From: Methyloceanibacter stevinii
GTDB taxonomy: Bacteria; Pseudomonadota; Alphaproteobacteria; Rhizobiales; Methyloligellaceae
Direction of reading: 5' to 3'
NCBI RefSeq assembly: GCF_001723355.1
Contig: NZ_LPWE01000012.1
Span: 248,001-312,000, forward strand
DNA: 64,000 nucleotides
Made by a program: the position numbers and the translations under genes
Part shown: one piece after another, positions 51,967 to 60,267 of the stretch
Numbering within the stretch: the stretch's first letter is position 1
How the letters are laid out: each line of letters starts with the position of its first letter
The notes under the pieces: model-generated
What the model was told of the DNA's origin: nothing
What the model saw: the letters and a program-made list of their open reading frames with translations, nothing else
Databases searched by the model: none

Positions 51967-52206
51967 ATGGCGACTCAGAAATCCGAGACCGACGAGCTTG
52001 CCGCTCAGATTGAGGCCATCAAGGCCGAGATGCAGAACATCAGCACCACCATGGGGCGCATCGCCGAAAAGGGCATGCACCGCGCGCAAGACAAGGCGTT
52101 CGAGACAAAGGAAAGTGCCGAGGAAGCCATCAAGCAGAACCCGCTGCAGGCGATCGCGATCGCGGTGGGACTCGGTCTGCTCATCGGCATCCTGACCCGC
52201 CGCTAG
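51967..52206 (+). CDS. DUF883 (YqjD/ElaB-like) membrane-anchored protein
   Basis: A 79-residue protein: an N-terminal coiled coil (DELAAQIEAIKAEMQNISTT), the central AEEAIKQNPLQAIAIAVGLG and a short C-terminal membrane helix ending in Arg-Arg. Members of this family associate with ribosomes at the inner membrane in E. coli. A GAAGGAG ribosome-binding site precedes the start. Likely co-transcribed with the next gene, as yqjD and yqjE are. Confidence 0.82.
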   Translation: MATQKSETDELAAQIEAIKAEMQNISTTMGRIAEKGMHRAQDKAFETKESAEEAIKQNPLQAIAIAVGLGLLIGILTRR

Positions 52207-52229
52207 ACGACTAGACTAGGAGACGTTCC

Positions 52230-52640
52230 ATGTTGCGGCTCGCGCTTTCACTGGTCTCCTCGCTGCAGGCCGGCGCCCGGATCAAGCAATCGGTCGAACA
52301 GTCCCTGCGACGGGCCGTGATCGTCGTGGCCGCAATCGTGGTCCTTCTCTTTGCCGTCGGCTTCGGCCTGGCCACGGGCTATCAGGCCCTGCTCGTGTAC
52401 GACTTCACCCCGCTCGCGGCGGCCGGTCTGATTGCCGGGATCCTCGCGGCGATCGGCGTCGTGCTGTTGCTGATCGGGCTCCATAAGCCGCAACCCAAGC
52501 AGCCGAACCTCGTGAATGCGCCGGCCGAGGGCCTCGCCATGGTCGACCAGAGCATCAACAAGGCCATGAACCAGGTCGGACCGCTGACCCTGCTGGTCGG
52601 AGCCTTCGCCGCCGGCCTGCTCATGAGCCGCCGCCGCTAA
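52230..52640 (+). CDS. Holin-superfamily (YqjE-like) membrane protein
   Basis: A 136-residue protein with two strong membrane helices (AVIVVAAIVVLLFAVGFGLA and AAGLIAGILAAIGVVLLLIG) and a third hydrophobic segment near the C-terminus ending in an Arg-rich tail. The arrangement after a DUF883 gene matches the yqjD-yqjE pair. Despite the family name, there is no sign of a phage role here. Confidence 0.65.
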   Translation: MLRLALSLVSSLQAGARIKQSVEQSLRRAVIVVAAIVVLLFAVGFGLATGYQALLVYDFTPLAAAGLIAGILAAIGVVLLLIGLHKPQPKQPNLVNAPAEGLAMVDQSINKAMNQVGPLTLLVGAFAAGLLMSRRR

Positions 52641-52751
52641 CGGCCGACGCGCGCTGTCCCATTCCGGAACGCCCCTTAAGCCTCTCTTAACCATGCCCAT
52701 TGCACCTTCTGGATAAGCAAAACGGTATCCAGCAAGGGGCGAGGCACAATC

Positions 52752-53789
52752 ATGCAGCTGAGGAGCTTGGGTCTGGCGCTGCTGGCTTCGGCCTGCATGG
52801 CAGACGCGGCAACTGCGCAAGCGGTCGTAGAGAAATACGGCCCTCTGCAGAACGCCGTGGACGTTCCGCGCCCCTATGCCATTCCCCTGCCCCCGAACGC
52901 CAACCCGCGTCCCCAATGGGAAGTAGGCACGCGCTATTGGTGGAGCGAGGGCTCGACCAGCTTCGACATCGACTCCTCGCGCTTGGACCCGACGCTCTAC
53001 GGCAGCCCCACCTCCACGCTCACCTATGACGGTGTGACAGGCAATTCGCTCGAGTTCTTCATGTCCGTCCGCAACGAGACGGACACGTTCTTCAAGGGCT
53101 TTATCGGCGGCGGCTGGCTCGGCGGCGGCAGTCTCGACGACGAGGACTTCTTCGCCGGCCAGGTGAAGTTCTCCGACACCTATAGCGAAATCGACGGCGA
53201 GGGTTCGTTCTACCTCACCCTGGATGTCGGTCAGGATTTCGATGTCGGCTATAGCGGCAACCTCGTCATCAGCCCCTTTGTCGGCTTCAACTACTGGCAA
53301 GAGTCGATCGACGCCTACGGTGCGCGCTGCAATCGAGACGACGTTGGCGGCGCCTTCTGCGGCCCGGCAGGCTCAACCGCCGTCCCATTCGGCACGAAGG
53401 TCATCAACAACAAGTCGATGTGGTCGTCCTTGAGGCTCGGCACCGAGGTCACCGCGCGCCTGTTCGACCGCGTGACCTTCCGCGGTGACGCCGCAATTCT
53501 GCCCGCGGCCTACCTCCTCAACGATGACAGCCACTATCTGCGCTCGGATCTGGGACCCACGCCCAATATCGACGACAGCGGCACGGGCTGGGGCTACCAA
53601 CTCGAGGGCGAACTGAAAATCGACGTGGACGACAACTGGACCCTCGGGGCGGGCGTGCGCTACTGGTATGCGGAGACGGGCGGGATCAGCGAATTCATCG
53701 AGAGCCGCACCGAGGTCGACCTCCAGGATTTCACGTCCGAGCGCTTCGGCGTTTTCGGCAACGTCTCGTATCGGTTCAGCACCTTCTAG
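52752..53789 (+). CDS. Outer-membrane beta-barrel protein
   Basis: A 345-residue exported protein: signal peptide to ATAQA near residue 23, then alternating amphipathic strands typical of a barrel (SLEFFMSVRNETDTFFKG, GSFYLTLDVGQDFDVGYSG) and a C-terminal Phe (SYRFSTF), the BAM recognition signature. It has no clear enzymatic motif. A porin or surface-structure role is possible. It is the last gene before the tRNA-Thr insertion site. Confidence 0.75.
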   Translation: MQLRSLGLALLASACMADAATAQAVVEKYGPLQNAVDVPRPYAIPLPPNANPRPQWEVGTRYWWSEGSTSFDIDSSRLDPTLYGSPTSTLTYDGVTGNSLEFFMSVRNETDTFFKGFIGGGWLGGGSLDDEDFFAGQVKFSDTYSEIDGEGSFYLTLDVGQDFDVGYSGNLVISPFVGFNYWQESIDAYGARCNRDDVGGAFCGPAGSTAVPFGTKVINNKSMWSSLRLGTEVTARLFDRVTFRGDAAILPAAYLLNDDSHYLRSDLGPTPNIDDSGTGWGYQLEGELKIDVDDNWTLGAGVRYWYAETGGISEFIESRTEVDLQDFTSERFGVFGNVSYRFSTF

Positions 53790-53882
53790 AGTGCGACCCG
53801 GTGACAACCACGCCGCCGCCCGCGCTTCAGACTTGAAGATGCGCTAGGTTAGGCGCTAGAAGCGCAAACCATCGTAGAGAAT

Positions 53883-53958
53883 GCCGGCTTAGCTCAGTTG
53901 GTAGAGCGGCTGATTTGTAATCAGTAGGTCGCGGGTTCGACTCCTGCAGCCGGCACCA
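53883..53958 (+). tRNA. tRNA-Thr (anticodon TGT), island attachment site
   Basis: 76 nt including encoded CCA. Acceptor GCCGGCT pairs with AGCCGGC, D-arm GCTC/GAGC, anticodon loop TTTGTAA gives TGT, T-loop TTCGACT. Its last 45 bp are repeated exactly about 9 kb downstream, so it was the integration target of the following island while staying functional. Confidence 0.97.
53914..53958 (+). repeat. Left attachment repeat (3' end of tRNA-Thr)
   Basis: Forty-five bases from the anticodon loop (TTTGTAATCAG) to the encoded CCA, identical to 62875-62919. The repeat keeps the tRNA gene intact on the left side, as with tyrosine-recombinase integration into tRNA genes. Confidence 0.93.
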
Positions 53959-54124
53959 TAACTTATTGTTATATATATATATTCTTCGTCGACCTTTTCC
54001 CCGCCGCCACGTCTAGCTACCCAAACGATCGCCTATGAGGCATCGGAGCGACGCAAATGTCTCCACTAGCCATTGAATTCAGGCAACTTTCCAACAATTG
54101 ACCGCAATATTCCGCGTCCATCTC

Positions 54125-54145
54125 TAGCTACCAAATAGCTACCAC
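54125..54145 (+). repeat. 21-bp island-end element, left copy
   Basis: Two adjacent TAGCTACCA units (the second ending CCAC). The same element, in the same orientation with one mismatch, lies at 62747-62767 near the other end. A related TAGCTACCC is at 54013. Placement inside both ends suggests arm-type binding sites for a recombinase or excision factor. Confidence 0.65.
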
Positions 54146-54228
54146 ATCGGCGAGTGCGATAGACTGAACAAAAGTCCTTATTGAAAGTTGGTGCGGCTCC
54201 GTGTCGGGGACGGCCCGAGGAGGATCCG

Positions 54229-54735
54229 CTAGCCCCTACGGAGCGGGCCAGCATACCGGGCCAAGTGACGGCGCACCTCGTTGGCGGGTAAGTCGCAGTG
54301 TCGGTAACCAGCAACAACACTCAACCCGGCACGCAACTGTTCGAATCCAACGTCAGTGTGGTCGGCGAGTTGGTCGAACAGCCATGGTGCCCGATGCAGT
54401 TCAAGCTGATCGGCGATCGCGAGTTCGCGTAACGAGACCTCACCAGCGAGAAGCGCCCATCGTCGTGTCGCTGCTAGTGCAAAAGCGAACGCATCCGGGA
54501 CGGAGAGATGAGCATTGTTTCGTCGAACCGTCGTGGCGCAAGTCACCTCATTAGGCGTAAGGACCTCGACTCGCAGTCCCAACTGAACCAGTTGGTCGCC
54601 GAATTCGCCTGCCAATTCCCGCGTATAGAGTAAATCGGGCACGACAAACTCGAACGGCAACTGGAACATGTCCTCCAGCAGTAGCGCTCGCTTTAGCGCG
54701 GTCAGAACCAATGTGTCGGAAACGAGGATGGGCAC
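54229..54735 (-). CDS. PIN-domain-like protein paired with XRE-ImmA/IrrE regulator
   Basis: A 168-residue protein beginning with GTG 3 bp after the upstream gene's stop, so the two are coupled. The N-terminus PILVSDTLVLTALKRALLL has the first acidic residue of a PIN nuclease (Asp7), VPDAFAFALA supplies a central Asp and WALLAGEVSLRELA sits where PIN proteins have G-D; here it is G-E. PIN domains are RNases, commonly toxins. The substituted residue leaves activity uncertain. Pairing with an ImmA/IrrE regulator suggests a toxin-antitoxin-like or stress-response unit. Confidence 0.65.
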   Translation of the reverse strand: MPILVSDTLVLTALKRALLLEDMFQLPFEFVVPDLLYTRELAGEFGDQLVQLGLRVEVLTPNEVTCATTVRRNNAHLSVPDAFAFALAATRRWALLAGEVSLRELAIADQLELHRAPWLFDQLADHTDVGFEQLRAGLSVVAGYRHCDLPANEVRRHLARYAGPLRRG

Positions 54736-54738
54736 CGA

Positions 54739-55812
54739 TCACGCCACCACCTGATCCAGCTGGTCTAATCGAGTATCCAATTCGCGGACGGAGATGCCAA
54801 GTAGCTCGGCCGTGCGTGACTCTCCGATTACGCCTTCCGCTAGGGCTCGATAACATAGCCGCTCAAAGCGCTTAGGCTCTTCTAGTTCTGGCTTCATTGT
54901 CGCTGGCTCTTTGAAGGGCGCCGTCCTCCATCCCCGCTCAGAGAAGGTCTTGAAGAGGCGGGAAAACGCCGCTTGGTTGATGATGCCCAGATCTTTACAG
55001 CGATACGCGATAGCCTGGATGCTCGTTCCAAAACGCCTTTTCAAGACCACTAGCTCGCCAATGCTGATCGAAGATCGATGAACTCCGACTTCGGCGCGCA
55101 TAACGTCGGCTGGCATTAAAAAAGCGCTAGCAAAGCGGTGGGCTGCCTTTTCCTCATCAACACCTTCGCACGGAGCCAGGACCATGTGGCCAAGCTCGTG
55201 GGCGAGATTAAAACGTTTCCGCTCCGACCATGTGCTCCGCTTAACAACGATTACTCGTGCAGCCGTCCGGCCCTTCCGCCTCACTTTGGCAGCAAGTCCG
55301 TCTACGTCAACCAGATCGAGAGACAGAACCTTGATACCACGCTCCTCTAGCAACTCGGCAAGCTGTGGGATGGGATCATTGCCCAGTCCCCAATCATCAC
55401 GCACGGAGCGTGCTGCGTCCTCGGCATCGCGGACATCCTCAACGGGGTGAGGCGCGCTGCGCGGTTGTTCCCACTCGATGCTGCGCAGCTGGAGGAGGTC
55501 CTCAACGGCCAGGTAGCGCTCGAGCATGTGGATAGCTCTCCCCCGTAGGACACCCTTTTCTCGCGAGGACGCGTCTAATTTCTTCCTGAACTCCACGCCC
55601 TCTAAAGCGATATCGTCATCGCTGAGTAGATATTCCTCGGATACGTCGAGAGCCTTTGCCAGCGCGATAAGAACGCGCGAGCTCGGCATATCCTCGTTTC
55701 TCTCATATTTTCCAATGGCCTGGGCCGAAACGATGCCGTCCATGGCATCGGCGAGGGCGCGCAACGACAGGCCCAACGCGGATCGGGCAACCTTGAGCTT
55801 GTTACCGATCAT
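54739..55812 (-). CDS. XRE-family regulator fused to ImmA/IrrE zinc metallopeptidase
   Basis: 357 residues from the ATG at 55812, which has a strong AAGGAGG ribosome-binding site; the frame is open upstream but without one. An N-terminal HTH (NKLKVARSALGLSLRALADA to IGKYERNEDMPSSRV) is followed from about residue 145 by an ImmA/IrrE peptidase with HELGHMV at 205-211, zinc ligands His205 and His209 and catalytic Glu206. Such fusions act as self- or partner-cleaving repressors. It is transcribed divergently from the CBASS operon, and separate HTH and ImmA-like proteins (CapH and CapP) are known to control other CBASS operons on DNA damage, so a regulatory role here is plausible. Confidence 0.85.
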   Translation of the reverse strand: MIGNKLKVARSALGLSLRALADAMDGIVSAQAIGKYERNEDMPSSRVLIALAKALDVSEEYLLSDDDIALEGVEFRKKLDASSREKGVLRGRAIHMLERYLAVEDLLQLRSIEWEQPRSAPHPVEDVRDAEDAARSVRDDWGLGNDPIPQLAELLEERGIKVLSLDLVDVDGLAAKVRRKGRTAARVIVVKRSTWSERKRFNLAHELGHMVLAPCEGVDEEKAAHRFASAFLMPADVMRAEVGVHRSSISIGELVVLKRRFGTSIQAIAYRCKDLGIINQAAFSRLFKTFSERGWRTAPFKEPATMKPELEEPKRFERLCYRALAEGVIGESRTAELLGISVRELDTRLDQLDQVVA

Positions 55813-55933
55813 GCCGACCTCCTTCCGAATCTGGTTTCCAAGATCGAATATATAGGGGGAAACTTGTAAACCAATACCCTTGAATTCCCCTAGAAACGTC
55901 ACGATGTAAAAAGTCGCGTAGTGGAAAAAATCG

Positions 55934-55947
55934 GGTTTTTGTAAACC
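55934..55947. promoter_or_regulatory. Inverted repeat in the CBASS-regulator divergent promoter
   Basis: GGTTT-ttgt-AAACC forms a small palindrome; its right half TTGTAAACC recurs at 55864-55872. Both lie in the 208-bp spacer between the XRE-ImmA/IrrE start and the CD-NTase start, as expected for operators of the XRE protein. Confidence 0.45.
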
Positions 55948-56020
55948 GGAGCTGCGCACCGCAAAGTGGTCACAACCGTTCGAGGCGAACGGACTGACGC
56001 CGGATCAGAAGGGGACGGCA

Positions 56021-56965
56021 ATGGCGTTGAGCAACACAGAACTTCGGAACTACGACAGCGATGTCCTGCGCCTACCTGCGGAGAAGCGGAAGGAATATCA
56101 CGAGCAGGTCGATCGTCTGATTGAAGAATTGCGTAAGAGCGTCCGCGATAAGACCGAGATCAAGATCACTAAGGTCACGAAAGCAGGGTCGTTCGCGAAA
56201 TACACGATCTTGCGCAAGACGAACGTCGATCCGATTGACGTGGATGTGGTGTTCTACATCTCCGGCCGCGATGCGAGCCAAGAAACGCTCGCGAGCCTAA
56301 ACGACACGATCTACGACCTGCTGATCAGGCTCTATCCGAACAAGTCGATTGAGGACTTCGAGATCCAGCGCAAGGCCGCAAAGGTTACTTTCGTTGGCAC
56401 TGGACTCAGCGTCGACATCGTCCCGGTCATCGAAGATGAGGGTCGCCCTGGTTATGGGTGGCAGTTCGACATTCATGACGGCTCCAAGATCCAGACATGT
56501 GCGCCGTGTCAGATCAAGTTCGTCCGGGATCGCAAGGACCAAGACAGCGATTTCCGCACGCTAGTGCGGATGGCGAAGAAGTGGCGCAACCATGCCGAGG
56601 TCAGGCCACTGAAGTCCTTCGCCATCGAGTTGATCATGGCGCACCTGTTGGCAACCCAGGGCAACACGGGCACCGTCGAGCAGCGTTTCAGGAACTTCCT
56701 CCTCTACATCGCCCAGTCCGGTCTCAAAGAGCCGATTAGCTTCCCCGAAAACACGGCGCCGTTCGGCACGTTCTCAGACCCGGTGGTAATCCTTGATCCG
56801 ATCTGCAGCCTCAACAACGTCACTAGCCGGGTCTCCGAAGACGAGCGCAAGGAGATTGTGGCGGCGGCCGAGGCCGCCTGGGAGACTGCCAACTTCGCAT
56901 CAGCTGAAGACGACAATGAGGTCTGGAAGGAGATTTTCGGCCCTCGCTTCAAGACAGAGGACTGA
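56021..56965 (+). CDS. CBASS CD-NTase (cyclic oligonucleotide synthase)
   Basis: A 314-residue nucleotidyltransferase of the cGAS/DncV-like family. The catalytic signature is present: Gly-Ser at residues 56-57 (TKAGSFAKYTIL), the Asp pair in PIDVDVVF (Asp73, Asp75) and the third acidic residue in LSVDIVPVIED (Asp132). A C-terminal helical domain follows. These enzymes make cyclic di- or trinucleotides on phage infection. Start follows a GGGGACGG-type ribosome-binding site. First of five tightly packed genes; the HORMA gene starts 1 bp after its stop. Product nucleotide not predictable from sequence alone. Confidence 0.93.
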   Translation: MALSNTELRNYDSDVLRLPAEKRKEYHEQVDRLIEELRKSVRDKTEIKITKVTKAGSFAKYTILRKTNVDPIDVDVVFYISGRDASQETLASLNDTIYDLLIRLYPNKSIEDFEIQRKAAKVTFVGTGLSVDIVPVIEDEGRPGYGWQFDIHDGSKIQTCAPCQIKFVRDRKDQDSDFRTLVRMAKKWRNHAEVRPLKSFAIELIMAHLLATQGNTGTVEQRFRNFLLYIAQSGLKEPISFPENTAPFGTFSDPVVILDPICSLNNVTSRVSEDERKEIVAAAEAAWETANFASAEDDNEVWKEIFGPRFKTED

Positions 56966-56966
56966 G

Positions 56967-57461
56967 ATGAGCCAGAGTAGCACCGCGACATCGACCTACA
57001 CGGTTGTCGATATCGGAAATGTCGTTCGGCGGGTGAAAGCCGATCTCGTCATGATTGCAGACAGCACTGGCGCCTGGACCGCGGCCAAAGCGGAGGACTA
57101 CGCCCATGATATCGAGGTTCTGGCCAAAGCTGGTTACCTTGCTTGGGTCGATGTCACGCTATTTAGCGACGGTACCGAGGTGAAAGCCGTTCGTTTTGAC
57201 GTCAACACCGAAGCGGGTTCCTTGTCGACGAGCCGGCCGGGCGGAGTGCTGTGGCCGCGTGTGAGCGGCGCCCGGCTTCGCATGGTGCTTAGGTACACGG
57301 ATACCTACACCAGCGCCGCACGCGAGGCCATGCAGGGCAAGCTGAAGATCAGCTGGGTGACATCGAACGATGACACGAGCCACTCGTCCCTGACTTCTTC
57401 GGGTGCTCGCGACTATGTCAGCAACGCCTACGGCATGCAGAGAAAGGATTGGGCTGCGTGA
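56967..57461 (+). CDS. CBASS HORMA-domain protein (Cap7-like)
   Basis: A 164-residue protein matching bacterial HORMA proteins of type III CBASS: TYTVVDIGNVVRRVKADLVM near the N-terminus, DYAHDIEVLAKAGYLAWVDV, SRPGGVLWPRVSGARLRMVL and the C-terminal SSGARDYVSNAYGMQRKDW. In characterised systems the HORMA protein recognises a phage-protein peptide, closes its safety-belt around it and activates the CD-NTase. It lies directly between CD-NTase and TRIP13 genes, the canonical order. The stop overlaps the next start (GTGA). Confidence 0.93.
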   Translation: MSQSSTATSTYTVVDIGNVVRRVKADLVMIADSTGAWTAAKAEDYAHDIEVLAKAGYLAWVDVTLFSDGTEVKAVRFDVNTEAGSLSTSRPGGVLWPRVSGARLRMVLRYTDTYTSAAREAMQGKLKISWVTSNDDTSHSSLTSSGARDYVSNAYGMQRKDWAA

Positions 57462-58353
57462 ACCACCCCAGCATCTTTGACAGCGAAACGCCTCTTCCGA
57501 GCGATGCACTCGCCGCGCGGGAAAGTACATTGCTTGGCTTTGACGCACGCTATGATCGCGTCCATGATCAATTACGGCTGTTGCTGAATGTCGGCGAACT
57601 GGCAGAGTGGAACCAGGAGCACCATGGCGGTAAGCTCGCGATCTGCGATCTCGTCGCCGACCAGTATCCACTCGTCATTTTTTACGGCGACGTCGGAACT
57701 GGCAAGACAGCAATGGCTGAATGCATAGCCAACAAGCTGGTCATCGAGTCGCGAGCCGAAGATTCCATCCTCTTCAAACTCTCAAACTGTGTGCGCGGCG
57801 GCGGCATGGTCGGCGAGATGGGCACTCTCATCGCAGAGGCCTTCCGCAAAGTCGTTGAGGCGGCCGGGAAGAGCAGGCGCTCCATCTTGATCATCGACGA
57901 AGGCGACAGCTTGGGGCGTCGCGCGCACAAGACCACAGCCATCACGAGGACAAGGTGGCAGTGAACACTTTGATTCAGGGAGTGGATGATCTTCGGCAAT
58001 ATGGCGGGCGGGTCGTCGTGATCTTGTGCACCAACAGGCTGTCAGTACTTGACGCTGCGCTTCGGCGGCGGGCTGCCATATTAGAGGAATTCAAGCGGCC
58101 ATCAGACGACGAGCGCAGGCAGCTGTTCGAAATGGATCTTGTTGGCTTAGACCTGCCGCCCACTCAAATCTCCGACCTGGTCGACGCTACCGGCGCCAGA
58201 GGAGAGCAACCGCCTTGGACCTATTCAGACATCCGCACACGCCTCTACCCCGCAGCACTCGCTAAAGCCTATCCGTTGGGTCCGCTGTGTTTCGAGCATC
58301 TGAAGTCAGTGGCAACGACGCTGCACGCGTCTCCCGTTATGGAGGACAAGTGA
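57458..58353 (+). CDS. CBASS TRIP13/Pch2-like AAA+ ATPase (Cap6-like), frameshifted
   Basis: An AAA+ remodeller that opens HORMA proteins and so switches signalling off. Walker A is YGDVGTGKTAMAE (about residue 76), Walker B ILIIDEGDSLG (Asp147, Glu148) and the sensor-1 strand VVVILCTNR. After SLGRRAH the frame is wrong; one lost base near 57928-57940 restores HSHHEDKVAVNTLIQGVDDL, closely like TRIP13 proteins, and the corrected protein has 298 residues. Uncorrected, the gene splits at 57964. A GTG start at 57458 overlaps the HORMA stop. Ends at the ATG of the effector. Confidence 0.92.
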
Positions 58354-59519
58354 TGGCGCGATCACCTCTCCAGGGCCGCCGCATTCACGTTAGCGGTAGC
58401 ATTGTCGATGACGTGTCTATGGCCCCGACCATCGAGGTCGAAGCTGCAAGAGAACTCGTCACCGGCCTAGTAAGGGAATTGATCAAGCGCGGCGCGAATT
58501 TTGTTGTTCCCGTCGATTCAGAACCACGTCGAACGGATGATGATCTGCCGATTTGTTTCGACTGGCTGATTTGGCAGGCTATCAAGGAGAACCTTTCGTT
58601 GCGTCCGGAGGGCGTTCCGGGGCCATTTGTCGTGGCCGTTCTGCACCACAAAACGGAGGATCAGATTCCACCGGAATTCGTCGAGCTATGGGACGAGATG
58701 CGGAGCTCACCCCATGTAAAGATCGAGAACGCCGCGCATTGGAACATGGCCAGCAAGCGGATGGAGGCGCAGGCGGGATTTGGCGATATTCTTGTTGCTC
58801 TCGGCGGATCGGAGGGGGTTCTGTTTCTTGCCAATCTGTACCATGACGCGGGTAAGCCCGTCGTTCCGTTGAACCTTGAACTTTGTTCCGAACTCACCGG
58901 TGCACCGCGGCTCTATAATTTCGGGCTGTCCAGTGGTCAAAGCCGACGGCTGTTTCAGATCGCGGACGACGGCGATTCCCACGATTGGATCAACAAGATC
59001 CGGTTCCCATCGCGACAGTCGGTTCCCGAGCGGATCTCAGTGCTCGTCGATTTGCTGGAGTGTCTCGACAAGCCCAAGGCTTTTGCTGTGCGCCTCCTGA
59101 ACCCGTCCATTGACGATTTCGAGGACGTCCAAAACTTTTTCGACACGGTGGTAAAGCCAGTTGTCGAAGACGAACTTGGTTACAGGCTCATCGTGGTCGA
59201 CGGTCATCAGCCTTACGACTATCCAAGAATCGACGAGGAAATTTTCGCGAAGCTTCATCGCAGTAGCATCGTTCTGGCCGATATCACCGGCGCTCGCCCT
59301 AACTGCTTTCTTGAGCTGGGCTACGCTTTGGGGCGCGGGTTGTCGACCATGGTGATGGTCAAGGAGGGCGCGAGTCTGCCATTCGACATCACTACCTTCG
59401 CGGGACTCCACTGGAAGACCACGGGAAGCGTAGAGGACAGGCGTCGGGCATTTCGGGAGCACTGGGAGGCTATTCGCAATCGACCGCCTCTTGTCCCACC
59501 GGAGCCCTTGATCGAATGA
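58353..59519 (+). CDS. Putative CBASS effector: SLOG domain plus TIR/deoxyribosyltransferase-like domain
   Basis: 388 residues. The N-terminal half (about 10-180) looks like a SLOG Rossmann domain: RIHVSGSI at the first strand, and ILVALGGSEGVLFLANLYHD followed by GKPVVPLN, corresponding to the Gly-Gly-x-x-Gly nucleotide-binding signature of DprA, LOG and TRPM-type families. The C-terminal domain (about 245-355) has SSIVLADITGARPNCFLELG with Glu321 in the position of the catalytic Glu of nucleoside deoxyribosyltransferase and TIR enzymes. SLOG domains serve as nucleotide sensors in ThsA, so this is probably a second-messenger-activated nucleotide- or NAD-cleaving effector. Start overlaps the TRIP13 stop (TGATG). 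Fold assignments are by eye. Confidence 0.78.
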   Translation: MARSPLQGRRIHVSGSIVDDVSMAPTIEVEAARELVTGLVRELIKRGANFVVPVDSEPRRTDDDLPICFDWLIWQAIKENLSLRPEGVPGPFVVAVLHHKTEDQIPPEFVELWDEMRSSPHVKIENAAHWNMASKRMEAQAGFGDILVALGGSEGVLFLANLYHDAGKPVVPLNLELCSELTGAPRLYNFGLSSGQSRRLFQIADDGDSHDWINKIRFPSRQSVPERISVLVDLLECLDKPKAFAVRLLNPSIDDFEDVQNFFDTVVKPVVEDELGYRLIVVDGHQPYDYPRIDEEIFAKLHRSSIVLADITGARPNCFLELGYALGRGLSTMVMVKEGASLPFDITTFAGLHWKTTGSVEDRRRAFREHWEAIRNRPPLVPPEPLIE

Positions 59520-60064
59520 GTAATGAGAACGAAGTCTTTGTCTCGATCGACGTTGAGGCCGCAGGCCCGATACCGGGCGAGTATAGCCTCCTTACGATTG
59601 GGGCGTGCTCCGCTTTCGAGCCGGAAAAGACGTTCGCGTGCGAGCTGAAGCCGATCAACTCAAACTTTGAGCCAAAGGCTCTGGAGGTGACTGGCTTGTC
59701 TCTGAGCATGCTAGCGGAGACGGGGCTTGAGCCTCACGTAGCCATGGCTCGTTTTTCTGAATGGCTGACTGTAATCTCGGGCCCGCATGGCAAGCCCGTC
59801 TTCGTGGGCTTCAATGCGCCATTCGATTGGTCATTTGTGAACTACTACTTTCATCGATTTGCTGGAGTTAACCCGTTCGGCTTCACCGCGCTCGACATAA
59901 AGGCGCTCTACATGGGCGCGACGGGCTGTAGGTGGAACGAGACGCGTTCAAGCAAGATTGCGGATAGGCTGAAGCCCACCTTGTCAGGCACGCATGACGC
60001 ACTCCGCGATGCGCTCTACCAAGCGGAAATCTTTCGGCTGATTTTGTCCAGGCTAATCCAGTGA
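59516..60064 (+). CDS. DEDDh 3'-5' exonuclease, CBASS ancillary gene
   Basis: A 182-residue DnaQ-like exonuclease. Exo I is SIDVEAAG (Asp12, Glu14), Exo II GFNAPFDWSFV (Asp104) and Exo III GTHDALRDALYQAE (His160, Asp165), giving all four metal-binding acids and the His of the DEDDh class. A predicted exonuclease of this type has been described as an ancillary CBASS gene (Cap18). It may trim nucleic acid or destroy signalling nucleotides; which is unknown. Start overlaps the effector stop (ATGA), last of five coupled genes. Confidence 0.85.
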   Translation: MSNENEVFVSIDVEAAGPIPGEYSLLTIGACSAFEPEKTFACELKPINSNFEPKALEVTGLSLSMLAETGLEPHVAMARFSEWLTVISGPHGKPVFVGFNAPFDWSFVNYYFHRFAGVNPFGFTALDIKALYMGATGCRWNETRSSKIADRLKPTLSGTHDALRDALYQAEIFRLILSRLIQ

Positions 60065-60267
60065 GCCTAAGTTTAGAATTTTAGCGTCTTTTCGTCTCCT
60101 CAAACGCTGCAATCGCCATCTCCGCTCGTCCCCCCCAGAAATTCAAGGTCGGCGCCACGTTTCTTTTGGCACGTGTGGCCAAACGCCCGAGACAGGCCAC
60201 CACAGAGGCACTCGGCCACGACGTCCCGAACATGCGACAGCCGCTGTTATCGTGACAAGCCAGTCCG

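Noticed and set aside
54066-54320. 84-codon minus-strand open frame at the left island end
   Set aside because: Overlaps the PIN gene end and the 21-bp element; low-complexity translation without motif.
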